In this document: in pieces, positions 8,459-17,222 of the stretch
Layout: every line of letters starts with the position of its first letter
Position numbering within the stretch: position 1 is the first letter of the stretch
Assembly: GCA_963700195.1 (NCBI GenBank)
Contig: CAVOWQ010000030.1
Location: 114,945 to 178,944 of the forward strand
Direction: 5' to 3'
DNA from: AP-15 sp963700195
GTDB taxonomy: Bacteria; Pseudomonadota; Alphaproteobacteria; ATCC43930; CGMCC-115725
DNA length: 64,000 bases
Translations under genes and position numbers: made by a program
The notes under the pieces: generated by a model
Seen by the model: the letters and a program-made list of their open reading frames with translations, nothing else
What the model was told of the DNA's origin: nothing
Databases searched by the model: none

Positions 8459-8840
8459 GCGCGTTGCCATTGCGGATGCTTCCGCCGTCCTTGCGTTACT
8501 GAAGCAGGAGCCGTTCTCGAAACTTGATCCTCGCCGGCTCTTTCGGGCGACGATCAGCGCAGTCAATCTATCCGAGGTCTTGGAAAGGCTCTGTTCCGGG
8601 GGCCTCAGTGAGAGGGAAGCGGAGGAAGCCGTCGCGGAACTGTCTTTAGAGGTAGCTGATTTTGACGAGGCGCAGGCGCGCCTGGCCGCATATTTGCGGT
8701 CGCGGACCCGTCGCGCCGGGCTCTCCCTCGGCGACCGCGCCTGTTTGGCGTTGGGATTGCACCTCGGACGCCCAGTGATCACAGCCGATCGTGTGTGGGC
8801 GAGACTCGATGTCGGAGTCGAGGTTCTGTTGATCCGTTGA
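8451..8840 (+). CDS. PIN-domain ribonuclease toxin (VapC-like)
   Basis: A 129-residue PIN domain. The first acidic residue is in IADASAVLALL, Glu lies in AVNLSEVLERL (about residue 45), Asp in LGDRACLALGL (about 98) and the last Asp in PVITADRVWARL (about 113). This is the usual four-acid Mg2+ site for cleaving RNA (initiator tRNA or rRNA in studied VapCs; the target here is unknown). It overlaps the antitoxin by eight bases. The frame and active site look intact, so the toxin should be functional. Confidence 0.88.
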   Translation: MNERVAIADASAVLALLKQEPFSKLDPRRLFRATISAVNLSEVLERLCSGGLSEREAEEAVAELSLEVADFDEAQARLAAYLRSRTRRAGLSLGDRACLALGLHLGRPVITADRVWARLDVGVEVLLIR

Positions 8841-8912
8841 GCACCGCCTTTCACCCGACCGCTGGAGCGGTTAATTTTTGAAAACGGGGCTCAACCTATC
8901 CCGGAGGCGTCG

Positions 8913-9881
8913 ATGAAGGAATTCACGGGCAGAATTGCGGTCGTGACCGGCGGCGGCTCGGGCATGGGACGCGAGCTCGTCCGCCAGCTGGCCGCGGAGG
9001 GCTGTAATGTCGCGATGTGCGATGTCTCCGAAGAGGGGATGGCGGAAACCCGTCGGCTGTGCGAGGCGGCGGGATTGCCGCAAGGCCTGCGCGTCTCGGC
9101 GCATCTCGCCGATGTCTCCGACGAGGCGCAGGTCGAGAGATTTCGCGAGGAAGTCGGCGAGCGCCACGGTACAGATATAGTCCATCTGCTCTTCAACAAC
9201 GCTGGTATCGGCGGTGGCGGCAGTATGTTCGCGCACAGCCGAGAGGAATGGGAGCGGACCTTCAACATTTGTTGGGGCGGCGTCTACAACTGCACCCGTG
9301 CCTTTCTGCCGATGCTGCAGAAGGCGGAGGAGGGCCACATCGTCAATACCAGCAGCGTCAACGGTTTCTGGGCGTCTGTGGGACCGCGCATTCCGCACAC
9401 CGCCTATTGCGCGGCAAAGTTCGCGGTGAAAGGTTTTACCGAGGCGCTGATCACCGATCTCAAGATCAACGCGCCACACATCAAATGCTCGGTCGTCATG
9501 CCCGGCCATATCGGCACCTCGATCCCGCTCAACTCGCGCAAGATTCAAGGCGGCAACTTGTCTGATGACATCGATCAGAGGCAGATTGCTCAAGCGCGGG
9601 CGCGCATTGCCTCGATGGGCCGAGACGTGGCGAGCCTGTCGGATGACGACATTCGAAAGGCTGTAGCCGAGCGCGAGCGCCGCTTTCGCGAGGAGGCGCC
9701 GACGAGCGCCGCCGAGGCGGCGACAATCATTCTCGACGGGGTCAAGGCCGACAAATGGCGCATCCTGGTCGGCAACGATGCGCACCAAATCGATGAATTG
9801 GTCCGGGAGGACCCGGAGCGGGCCTACGACCTCGACTTCTTCGAGAGCTTTGCCGCCAAGGCCGGATGGCGCATCCCGTGA
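8913..9881 (+). CDS. SDR-family NAD(P)-dependent oxidoreductase
   Basis: A 322-residue short-chain dehydrogenase of the classical type with a longer C-terminus. The cofactor motif TGGGSGMG is at residues 11-18, NNAG at about 95, and the catalytic Ser and Y-x3-K lie in NTSSVNG and AYCAAKFAVKGF. The start follows CGGAGGCG. The extension after residue 230 (SDDDIRKAVAERERRFREEA) resembles SDRs acting on hydrophobic alcohols or ketones, but the substrate cannot be told. It converges on the alcohol dehydrogenase of the F420 operon. Confidence 0.88.
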   Translation: MKEFTGRIAVVTGGGSGMGRELVRQLAAEGCNVAMCDVSEEGMAETRRLCEAAGLPQGLRVSAHLADVSDEAQVERFREEVGERHGTDIVHLLFNNAGIGGGGSMFAHSREEWERTFNICWGGVYNCTRAFLPMLQKAEEGHIVNTSSVNGFWASVGPRIPHTAYCAAKFAVKGFTEALITDLKINAPHIKCSVVMPGHIGTSIPLNSRKIQGGNLSDDIDQRQIAQARARIASMGRDVASLSDDDIRKAVAERERRFREEAPTSAAEAATIILDGVKADKWRILVGNDAHQIDELVREDPERAYDLDFFESFAAKAGWRIP

Positions 9882-9885
9882 TCCG

Positions 9886-10983
9886 CTAATCGAATGTGAG
9901 CACGGTGCGGGCGACTTCGCCGGCTTTCATTGCGCGGAAAGCTTCGTTGATGTCGCCGAGGCGGCCGCGCCTAGTGACCATGTCGTCGAGCTTGAGGCGC
10001 CCCTGGCGGTAGAAATCGAGATAGAGCGGAATGTCGTAGCGGAAGCGGTTGGAGCCCATGCGCGAGGTCTGCACCTTGCATTCCGGGCGGATCGCCATCC
10101 ACGGGAATTCGATCATCGCATCCGGCGGCAATACGCCGACGATTGTCGCAGTGCCGCGGATTGCGAGGCTCTCGATCGCCTGGCGCACCAGCTTGGCGTT
10201 GCCGACCGCCTCGAAGGCATGGTCGACGCCGGCGCCGCCGGTCAAGGTGCGCACGGCCTTGACCGGGTCGTCCTCGGCACTGTTGACGAAATCGGTCGCA
10301 CCGGCGCGCACCGCCATCTCGCGCTTTGATTCGAACATATCGACGCCGATGATCCGACGGGCCCCGCCGATCCGAGCGCCCTGGATGATGGACAAACCGA
10401 CGCCGCCGCAGCCGAACACCGCCACGGTCTGCCCCGCTTCAAGCCCCGAACTGCGCAACGCCGCGCCAACGCCGGTCAAGACTCCGCAGCCGACCAGCGC
10501 GGCGCGGTCGAGCGGCAATTCGGGGTCGATCTTCACCAGCGAATTCTCGTGCAGCAGCATCTTCTCGGCATAGCTCGAAATGCCGATGAACTGGCGCAGC
10601 GGCTGCCCCCTCTGCGACAGGCGCGGGGCCGCACTGTCGGGCCGCGTAACGATACCGCCGGTGCACAAATTCGGATGCCCCGAAAGACATTGCGGGCAAT
10701 TGCCGCAAAAACCCGAGAGGCAGGCCACCACGTGATCCCCCGGCTTGACCGTCGTCACATCCGCGCCGACCGTCTCTACGACTCCTGCGCCTTCATGGCC
10801 GAGCACGATCGGCCGGTCGAGCGGGAACCGCCCGATCCCGTCGACGACATGCAGATCGCTGTGACACACGCCGGTGGCCGCGGTGCGGACCAGCACCTCG
10901 CGCGCCCACGGCTTGTCAATCTCCACCGCCTCGATCGTCAGCGGCTCCTGCACCTTGCGGAAAACGGCAGCTTCGATCTCCAT
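9886..10983 (-). CDS. Zinc-dependent alcohol dehydrogenase (class III-like MDR family)
   Basis: A medium-chain dehydrogenase of 365 residues. The catalytic-zinc Cys is in TGVCHSDLHVVDG and the His in GHEGAGVVE. The structural zinc lobe is CLSGFCGNCPQCLSGHPNLC, and GCGGVGLSIIQGARIGGA is the NAD-binding Rossmann loop. The start at 10983 follows GGGAGGG; a longer in-frame version would begin inside the cofGH tail. Only 22 bases separate it from cofGH, so it is probably the last gene of the F420 operon, although no direct role in F420 synthesis is known for this family. It may use NAD with an alcohol or aldehyde substrate such as a thiol adduct. Confidence 0.88.
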   Translation of the reverse strand: MEIEAAVFRKVQEPLTIEAVEIDKPWAREVLVRTAATGVCHSDLHVVDGIGRFPLDRPIVLGHEGAGVVETVGADVTTVKPGDHVVACLSGFCGNCPQCLSGHPNLCTGGIVTRPDSAAPRLSQRGQPLRQFIGISSYAEKMLLHENSLVKIDPELPLDRAALVGCGVLTGVGAALRSSGLEAGQTVAVFGCGGVGLSIIQGARIGGARRIIGVDMFESKREMAVRAGATDFVNSAEDDPVKAVRTLTGGAGVDHAFEAVGNAKLVRQAIESLAIRGTATIVGVLPPDAMIEFPWMAIRPECKVQTSRMGSNRFRYDIPLYLDFYRQGRLKLDDMVTRRGRLGDINEAFRAMKAGEVARTVLTFD

Positions 10984-11005
10984 GGCGACCCTCCCGGGAA
11001 AATTT

Positions 11006-13520
11006 TTAGTCGGCGGCGGCGCTCTGCGGCTGCCGTTCATAGCGCCGCGCCGGCGTGTTTATCGGCTCGGCAAGTACAGCGGCTCCGAAGGAGGCGGCCT
11101 TGCGGCCGGCAGGCGCGTCACCATAGAGAGTGGTGCGCTGGCGCGGCTCGCGCCCCAGTGAGCGGATCAACGCCTCCATGTTCTCGGGCGGCATCTCCTG
11201 GCCGTGCACAGCGCCCGCGGCGCGGGTGATGCTCTCGTTCATCAAGGTGCCGCCGAGATCGTTGGCGCCGGCCTTCAGACACGCGGCGGCGCCGCCGGTG
11301 CCCATCTTGACCCAGGAGGTCTGGATGTTGGTGATGACCGGGTGCAGCACGAGGCGCGAGACGGCGTGCATGAGCACCGCCTCGCGGTAGGTCGGGCCGC
11401 GGCGGGCGCGGCCCTTGAGGTAAATGGGGGTTTCCATTGGCACAAAGGGCAGCGGCACGAACTCGGTGAAACCGCCGGTCCGGGTCTGCAATGCGCGAAT
11501 CCGCAAGAGGTGCCGCGCCCAGTGCTCATACCGGTCGACATGCCCGTACATGATCGTGACGGTGCTGCGCAGCCCGACAGCGTGCGCGGCTTCCATTACT
11601 TCGAGCCACTGGCCGGTTTTGATCTTGTCCGGGCAGATCACGGCGCGGACCTCGTCATCGAGGATCTCGGCAGCAGTGCCGGGCAGCGAGCTCAGCCCGG
11701 CCGCCTTCAGCTCGCGCAGGAAATCGGGGACCGTGCGGCCGAGAGTCTTGGCGCCTTGCCAGATCTCGAGCGGCGAGAAGGCGTGGATGTGGATGTCGGG
11801 CACGACCTCCTTGATCGCACGGCAGATCCTGAGGTAGGTCGCGCCGGTATATTCCGGGTGGATGCCGCCCTGCATGCAGACTTCGGTCGCGCCGCGGTCC
11901 CAGGCTTCCTCGACCCGCCGCTGGATCTCCGGGAGATCGAGGTCGTAAGGCCGCCCACGCAGGTTTTCGGTGAGCTTGCCCTTGGAAAACGCGCAGAACT
12001 GGCAGCGGAAGTAGCAGACATTCGTGTAGTTGATGTTGCGGGTCACGACGTAGCTGACCGTGTCGCCATTGACCCGTTGCCGCAGCTCGTCGGCTGCGCG
12101 GCACACCGCATCGAATTCCGCCCCGCGAGCAGCGAAGAGCCGCACGATGTCGGCTTCGCCGAGCATCTCTCCAGCCGCCGCCCGTTCCAGAATCTCGGCG
12201 ACCTGCCCCTCACCCTCCCGCTTCGCGGGCCCTTCCCTCTCCCCGCTGAAGCGGGGAGAGGGGCTTTTCGCTGCCTTCTCCCTCGCCCCGCTTGCGGGGA
12301 GAGGGTTGGGGTGAGGGGGACTTACTAGAGGCGGTTCGATACCCGCTCCGGGTACCCAGTCGTCGGTTCGCGCAAGACCATCGCCATCGATCGCGCGAAG
12401 CACCGCGGTGCGCAGCGCCGGGTCGACCCAACGCTCCACGTCGCGCGCGTAAGCCGGGTAGATCGCCAGCCGTTCGACCAGCATTTTGCCGGCCGCGGCA
12501 GTCTCTTCGGCCAGCCGGTCGAGCGCGGGCCATGGCCTTTCGGGGTTGACGTGATCGAGGGTGACCGGCGAGACGCCGCCCCAATCATTGATGCCGGCGG
12601 CGATCATCTCGGCGAGCGCGCCGGGGTTCAGGTTGGGGGGCGCCTGGATGTTCATCTCCGGGCCGAAGATCAGCCGCGCGACGGCAATGGTCCAGAGGTG
12701 ATCGTCGAGGTCGGGCTCCGGCGCTTGCGCCATGCGCGTCCCCGGCTTGGCCCGAAAATTCTGAATGATGATCTCCTGCACATGCCCATAGCGGTCGTGC
12801 AGGTCGCGCAGCGCCAACAATGCCTCGATGCGCTCGCGCCGGGTCTCGCCGATGCCGATCAGGATGCCGGTGGTGAACGGCACCGCCGCCTCGCCGGCGG
12901 CGCGGATGGTTTCGAGACGCAGCGCCGGGTCCTTGTCGGGCGAGCCGAAATGCGGCCCGCCGCGGCGGCGCAACCGCTCGGCCGCGCTCTCCAGCATGAT
13001 GCCCTGAGAGACCGAGACCTGACGCAGCCGGTCAATATCGGCGCGGGTCATGATGCCGGGGTTGAGATGCGGCAACAGCCCAGTCTCACGCAACACCAGC
13101 CCCGCCATGTCCGCGAGGTACGAAAGGGTGGTCTCGTGGCCGAGCCGCGCCAGCGCTTCGCGCGCCGCGCCGTACCGCAACTCGGGCTTGTCGCCCAAGG
13201 TGAACAGCGCCTCGTGGCAGCCGGCGCGCGCGCCGGCGCGGGCGATCTCCAGCACTTGCTCGGCGCTCAGATAGGCAGGCTCGCCGGCGCGCGGCGGATG
13301 GGCAAAGGTGCAGTAATGGCAGACATCCCGGCACAGCTGGGTCAGCGGGATGAAGACCTTGCGCGAATACGACACGAGGCCGCCATGCGCCTCGTCGCGC
13401 AGCGCCGCTGCAACCCTCATCAGCGAGCTGCAGATCAGAGTGATCGGCGAGCGCCAACGCCTCGGCCGCCGACAGACGCCGCCCGGCCTCGACGCGTGAC
13501 AAGATCTCGTCGGTGGTCAT
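11006..13520 (-). CDS. cofGH: Fused FO synthase CofG-CofH (FbiC-like)
   Basis: Makes the deazaflavin FO of coenzyme F420 from tyrosine and 5-amino-6-ribitylaminouracil with two radical-SAM domains. The CofG half has its iron-sulfur site CRDVCHYC early on. The CofH half has CYFRCQFC near residue 470. The end is well conserved (GTGGAAACLKAGANDLGG, MNESITRAAG). The start at 13520 overlaps the cofC stop as ATGA and gives MTTDEILSRVEAGRRLSAAE, the normal N-terminus. A frame change near 13425 (one surplus or two missing bases) separates this from the body, whose uninterrupted frame starts at 13418-13420. Between the halves, 38 residues are encoded by a palindromic repeat (12206-12319). I judge the enzyme functional if the frameshift is an error. 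Confidence 0.88.
12206..12319. repeat. Palindromic repeat family A inserted in frame in cofGH
   Basis: A 114-base copy with two hairpins and CCCCTCACCC/GGGTGAGGGGG ends. It lies wholly inside cofGH and is a multiple of three with no stop codon. It adds a Pro/Gly/Arg/Glu-rich linker (SPSPRFSGEREGPAKREG) at the CofG-CofH junction, where extra sequence should be tolerated. Confidence 0.85.
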
Positions 13521-14191
13521 ACCCAAGCGTCTCCTATGGCTGCCGCGGCACGCTGCAGGTCCAGCAGTGCATGCGCCCGCGTCTCTGCCGGCACAAGCGT
13601 TAACGCGGCCAGATCCTCCGGCGTATCGACATCGAGCGCAATGCCCGGCAGGCGCAGCACGGTCGGGCGGATGCCGCATGCCTCGGCCGCCAGCAAATGC
13701 GGGAAGAAGCTGTCCTCGCCAAAGCGCAAGGACACGGCACCGGGCGGCGAGCAGATGATCGCGTTCGACCCTCGCTCGTCGCGCGACGGGGCGATCGTAA
13801 ACGCCGGCGCCGGGCGATGGGCGGCGAGAAGCTGCGTGATCTCGGTAGGAGTAACGAGCGGAATGTCGCCGGGCACGGTCAGCATGCCGGGACACCCCTC
13901 CGCGGCGAGAAGCCTTGCCGCCGCCGCAACCGCTCCGCTGTGCCCGTCGCGGGCGCCGATTTCGATAATGCGGGCGCCATAGCGCTCCGCCAGTCGGCGC
14001 GCCGCCGCGTCGACCGTCACGACCGCCAGCCCGCCGAGACCCGGCGTCGCGGCGAGCGCCGTCAATACATCCTCGAGCATCGCCAGCATCAGCGCCCGCC
14101 GCCGCTCGGGCGGCAGCGCCGGCGCCAGCCGCTCCTTGGCCCGATCCAACTCCTTGACCGGAACGACCGCCCACACACCCATTTCAAACAC
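13517..14191 (-). CDS. cofC: 2-phospho-L-lactate (or PEP) guanylyltransferase CofC
   Basis: Activates the F420 side-chain precursor (phospholactate, phosphoenolpyruvate or 3-phosphoglycerate depending on lineage) with GTP. The protein has 224 residues. The nucleotidyltransferase start is VVPVKELDRAKERL (about 9-22), the metal-binding TVPGDIPLV is near 104, and SRDERGSNAI near 135 is characteristic of CofC. The GTG at 14191 overlaps the cofD stop; an ATG at 14182 starting one base after that stop is equally possible. Its own stop overlaps cofGH as ATGA. The frame is intact. Confidence 0.92.
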   Translation of the reverse strand: MFEMGVWAVVPVKELDRAKERLAPALPPERRRALMLAMLEDVLTALAATPGLGGLAVVTVDAAARRLAERYGARIIEIGARDGHSGAVAAAARLLAAEGCPGMLTVPGDIPLVTPTEITQLLAAHRPAPAFTIAPSRDERGSNAIICSPPGAVSLRFGEDSFFPHLLAAEACGIRPTVLRLPGIALDVDTPEDLAALTLVPAETRAHALLDLQRAAAAIGDAWV

Positions 14192-15116
14192 CGCGGCGGA
14201 CCGACGTGAGGACCGCCCGCGCCAAGTCTTCGCGATCCTCGATGGTCGACATCAAGGTGTGCGCCAATATCGCTGGGATGCCGAGGCCTTCTACCTCGCT
14301 CGCATCCGCCTCGTCGGCGATGAAGACGTCGAGGATGTCCTCATAGTGCCGTGCGACAGCAATGGCGCCGACCGAGAGACCGAGCTCGGCCATGATCTTG
14401 GCGGTCGGGCCCTTGACCGCCCTGCCGCCGATGATCGGCGAGACCGCGACGACCGGCGCCCGGCAAGCGCGCAACGCGTCGCGGACGAGCGGCAGGCTGA
14501 GGATCGGATCGATGCTGAGAAACGGGTTCGACGGGCAGATCACGACCAGTTCGAGATCGTCGCCGGCGAGGGCCTCAAGAAAATCGGGGTTAGCGCGCGC
14601 CTCGGAAGCGCCGGCATAGGCAATCTCGCGCACTACCGGTGAAGCCTGCAGCCGCACAAAATAATCCTGGAAGTCGAGCCAGCCCTTTTGGGTTCGCAGG
14701 CGCGTGTGCACTCGGTCGTCACTCATCGGCAACAGCCGCGCCGAGATGCCGAGGCGGCAGCGGAAATCGTCGGTGACCTGCGAAAGGCTCTCTCCGGCCG
14801 CAAGCCGTCGGGTGCGCTCGACATGAGTAGCGAGGTCGCCGTCGCCGAGCTTGAACCAGGTTTCGCCGCCCAGCGCCTCGAGCGCCGCCATGAAGGTCCA
14901 GGTCTCGCTGCGCCTACCCCATCCGAGCTCCGGATTGTCGATGCCGGCGAGCGTATATAGGAGCGTGTCGATATCGGGCGAAATCGAGAGGCCGAGGTGC
15001 TCGAAATCGTCGCCGGTATTGGCGACGACGGTCAGCTCCCCCGGCGGCAATACGCGGTAGAGGCCGAGGGCCAGCTTGGCGCCGCCGATCCCGCCCGACA
15101 GCGCCACCACGCTCAT
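14184..15116 (-). CDS. cofD: 2-phospho-L-lactate transferase CofD
   Basis: Joins the GDP-activated C3 acid to FO to give F420-0 or dehydro-F420-0. The 310-residue protein begins with ALSGGIGGAKLALGL and has NTGDDFEHLGLSISPDID (about 33-50), which contacts Mg2+ and FO. VICPSNPFLSIDPIL (about 195) and VAVSPIIGGRAVKGP (about 225) form the GDP-binding region. The start overlaps the cofE stop as ATGA and the end overlaps cofC, so the four genes form one translationally coupled operon. The frame is intact. Confidence 0.94.
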   Translation of the reverse strand: MSVVALSGGIGGAKLALGLYRVLPPGELTVVANTGDDFEHLGLSISPDIDTLLYTLAGIDNPELGWGRRSETWTFMAALEALGGETWFKLGDGDLATHVERTRRLAAGESLSQVTDDFRCRLGISARLLPMSDDRVHTRLRTQKGWLDFQDYFVRLQASPVVREIAYAGASEARANPDFLEALAGDDLELVVICPSNPFLSIDPILSLPLVRDALRACRAPVVAVSPIIGGRAVKGPTAKIMAELGLSVGAIAVARHYEDILDVFIADEADASEVEGLGIPAILAHTLMSTIEDREDLARAVLTSVRRGV

Positions 15117-15884
15117 CGGAAGAGATCGTGCTCGGCGGGCCGGATCAAGGCGGCGCCGGGCACCTCCGGAGCAGACCAGCGGAGCCCGCGGACCAGCACC
15201 ATCGGCACGGCTTCATCTGCCTGGCCCATCAGCAGGCCCGCGGCGGCAGCGATTTCGTCGGCGAAGCCGGTTTCGGTCACCAGCAATTCCCGTCCGAAAA
15301 GATCGGGGTGACCGCGCAAGTCGATCAGCGCCGGCAATCCTGCGGCACCGAGCGCAATGCCGACGGTTCCCTTGCGCCAAGGCCGGCCAAAGCTGTCGCT
15401 GACGATGACGGCGATCTCAGTCTTAAAAACCGCGACCAGATGCTCCCGCAGCGCGCGCGCCGAGCCGTCCGGGTCTTTCGGCAACAGCAGAACCCGTTCG
15501 CCGCCGGCATGCGTCGGCAGGTTCGAATGGTCGATGCCCGCATTGGCCATGACAAAGCCGAGCCGGTGCTCGACGATCAGCAATCCCGGACGGTGGCGCA
15601 CCACCCGTCGCGACTTCGGACAGCACCACCTCGACGAACCGCGGGTCCTTGTCGACCTCGGCGGCGAGCGCGACCGCTCTGTCCGACGGCTCGACGGTCG
15701 TCACGTCGACATAACGCCCCTCGGCCTTTGAGACGATCTTCTGCGCCACAACCAGCACATCGCCGGCTTCCGGCACAATCCCGTTTGCCGCAAACGCGGC
15801 AACGGCGATCGCACCGAGATCGTCCCCCGGCTCGACCAGCTTTATGCCGGTAAGCGGGATAAGGGTTAGCTGCGCAGCAGGCAT
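15113..15884 (-). CDS. cofE: F420-0:gamma-glutamyl ligase CofE (one apparent frameshift)
   Basis: Adds gamma-linked glutamates to F420-0 using GTP. The N-terminal part has LTGIKLVEPGDDLGAI and GDVLVVAQKIVSKAEGR. The C-terminal part has ANAGIDHSNLP, SDSFGRPWRKGTVGIALG and LIDLRGHPDLFGREL, all family signatures. The two parts lie in different frames joined near 15606, where one surplus base in the sense strand (before CGGGTGGTGCGC) would restore a protein of about 256 residues. The ATG at 15884 is preferred over a TTG at 15893. It is the first gene of the F420 operon and ends ATGA-overlapped with cofD. Lacks the C-terminal nitroreductase domain of actinobacterial FbiB. Confidence 0.88.
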
Positions 15885-15898
15885 GTCCGCCAAGACTA

Positions 15899-16042
15899 TC
15901 TCCCTCTCCGCCCCTGGGGGCGGAGAGGGTCGGGGTGAGGTGGGGAAAGCCGCAAACTCCGACCGACGGCGCCCACCTCACCCTCCCGACGCTAGCGTGC
16001 CGGGCCCCTCCCTCTCCCCGGCGAAGGGCGGAGAGGGGCGAA
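15899..16042. repeat. Palindromic repeat family A, double copy upstream of cofE
   Basis: Two hairpin units (CTCCCTCTCCGCCCC/GGGGCGGAGAGGG and CCCTCCCTCTCCCC/GGCGGAGAGGGG) separated by about 25 bases, with CACCTCACCCTCCC in the second. It fills almost the whole gap between the LLM oxidoreductase and cofE, so any F420-operon promoter must lie within or next to it. Confidence 0.75.
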
Positions 16043-16069
16043 CGGCGGCGAATTTCGGGCCCCGCCGCA

Positions 16070-17075
16070 TCAGCCGAGCTTCGAGCGCAGCAACGGCAGC
16101 ACCTGCTCGGCGTAGAGCTTGAGAAACCGGGGCTGGTCGGGGCCGGGGGCGTGAAAGACGAGGTGGGTCAAGCCGAGATCGACATAGGGCCGGATCTGGG
16201 CCAGCTGCTCCTCGGGGTCGGAAGACACGATCCAGCGGCTCGCCGCCCGCTCGATCGGCAAGGCGTCGGCCAGCCGCTCCATCTCGCGCGGGTCCTCGAC
16301 GCTCATCTTCTCTTCGGGGGTCAGGGCGAGCGCGGCCCAATGCCGCGTGTCCTCCATCGCCCGCTTCGGGTCGGTGTCGAACGAGACCTTGACCTCGATC
16401 ATCCGTTCGAGGTTGCCGCCCGGTCGCCCCGCCCGCTTGAGGCCCTCCTCGACTTTTGGTAAGCAGCGTCTCGCGATAGAGCGCATCGCCCTTGCCGCTC
16501 GTGCAGATGAAGCCGTCGCCGATCTCACCGGCCATGGCCGCCGCGGTCGGACCCGATGCGGCGATCCAGATCGGCACCGGCTTCTCCGGGCGGTCGTAAA
16601 TCGTCGCCGCCAGGGTGCGGTAATACTGGCCCTCGAATGTGACGCGTTCCTCGGTCCACAGCCGCCGGATCAAGGCGATCGACTCGCGCAGCCGGCCCTG
16701 CCGCTCCTTGAAGCCCGGCCATTTCATGCCGGTCGCCGGCACTTCGTTGAGCGACTCGCCGGTCCCGACGCCGAGCACGACGCGGTCGGGGCACATGACC
16801 CCGAGAGTGCCGAACGCCTGGGCGACGACCGAGGGATGATAGCGGAAGGTCGGCGTCGCGACACTGGTGCCGATCTGGACGCGCCGGGTCTTGGCGCCGA
16901 GCGCCGCCAGCCAGGCAAACGAAAACGGCGCGTGCCCGCCGGTGTGCTTCCACGGCTGGAAGTGGTCGCTGACAAACACCGAGTCGAACCCGACCTCCTC
17001 GGCGAGGCAGGAAAACTCCAACAGCTCGCGCGGCCCGAATTGTTCGGCCGACGCCTTGTATCCGAGCTTCAACAA
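16070..17075 (-). CDS. F420-dependent LLM oxidoreductase, G6PD/TIGR03557-like (one frameshift)
   Basis: About 334 residues, close to the FGD (F420-dependent glucose-6-phosphate dehydrogenase)-like family. It begins LKLGYKASAEQFGPRELLEF and has VFVSDHFQPWKHTGGHAPF, LGVGTGESLNEVP and PVPIWIAASGPTAAAMAGE. The C-terminal part (VKVSFDTDPKRAMEDTRHWA, HAPGPDQPRFLKLYAEQVLP) lies in another frame. Removing one A from an AAAA run near 16455 joins them. A TTG at 17075, spaced well from AAGGAG, is the preferred start; GTG at 17090 is possible. Directly upstream of cofE in the same orientation, consistent with an F420 user. Whether it acts on glucose-6-phosphate is not established. Confidence 0.85.
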
Positions 17076-17120
17076 TTGCCGCTCCTTCACAAAGAATTCG
17101 CGATACTCGATTTTGAGCTG

Positions 17121-17208
17121 TCATTGCGAGCGCAGCGAAGCAATCTCGGGCGACGGTGCGTCAATGGGCCCGAGATTGCTTCGTCGGCCCGTGGCCTTCT
17201 CGCAATGA
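17121..17208. repeat. Palindromic repeat family C (TCATTGCGAG type)
   Basis: Begins TCATTGCGAG and ends CTCGCAATGA, with an inner inverted pair CGAAGCAATCTCGGG/CCCGAGATTGCTTCG. It lies between two LLM genes. This is a common palindromic intergenic element type in alphaproteobacteria, and I see a single copy in the window. Confidence 0.8.
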
Positions 17209-17222
17209 CCAGCTAAAACTGC

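Noticed and set aside
12325..12360. A T-loop-like GGTTCGATACCC sequence suggesting a tRNA
   Set aside because: It lies within cofGH coding sequence, and no matching anticodon or acceptor stems could be found around it.
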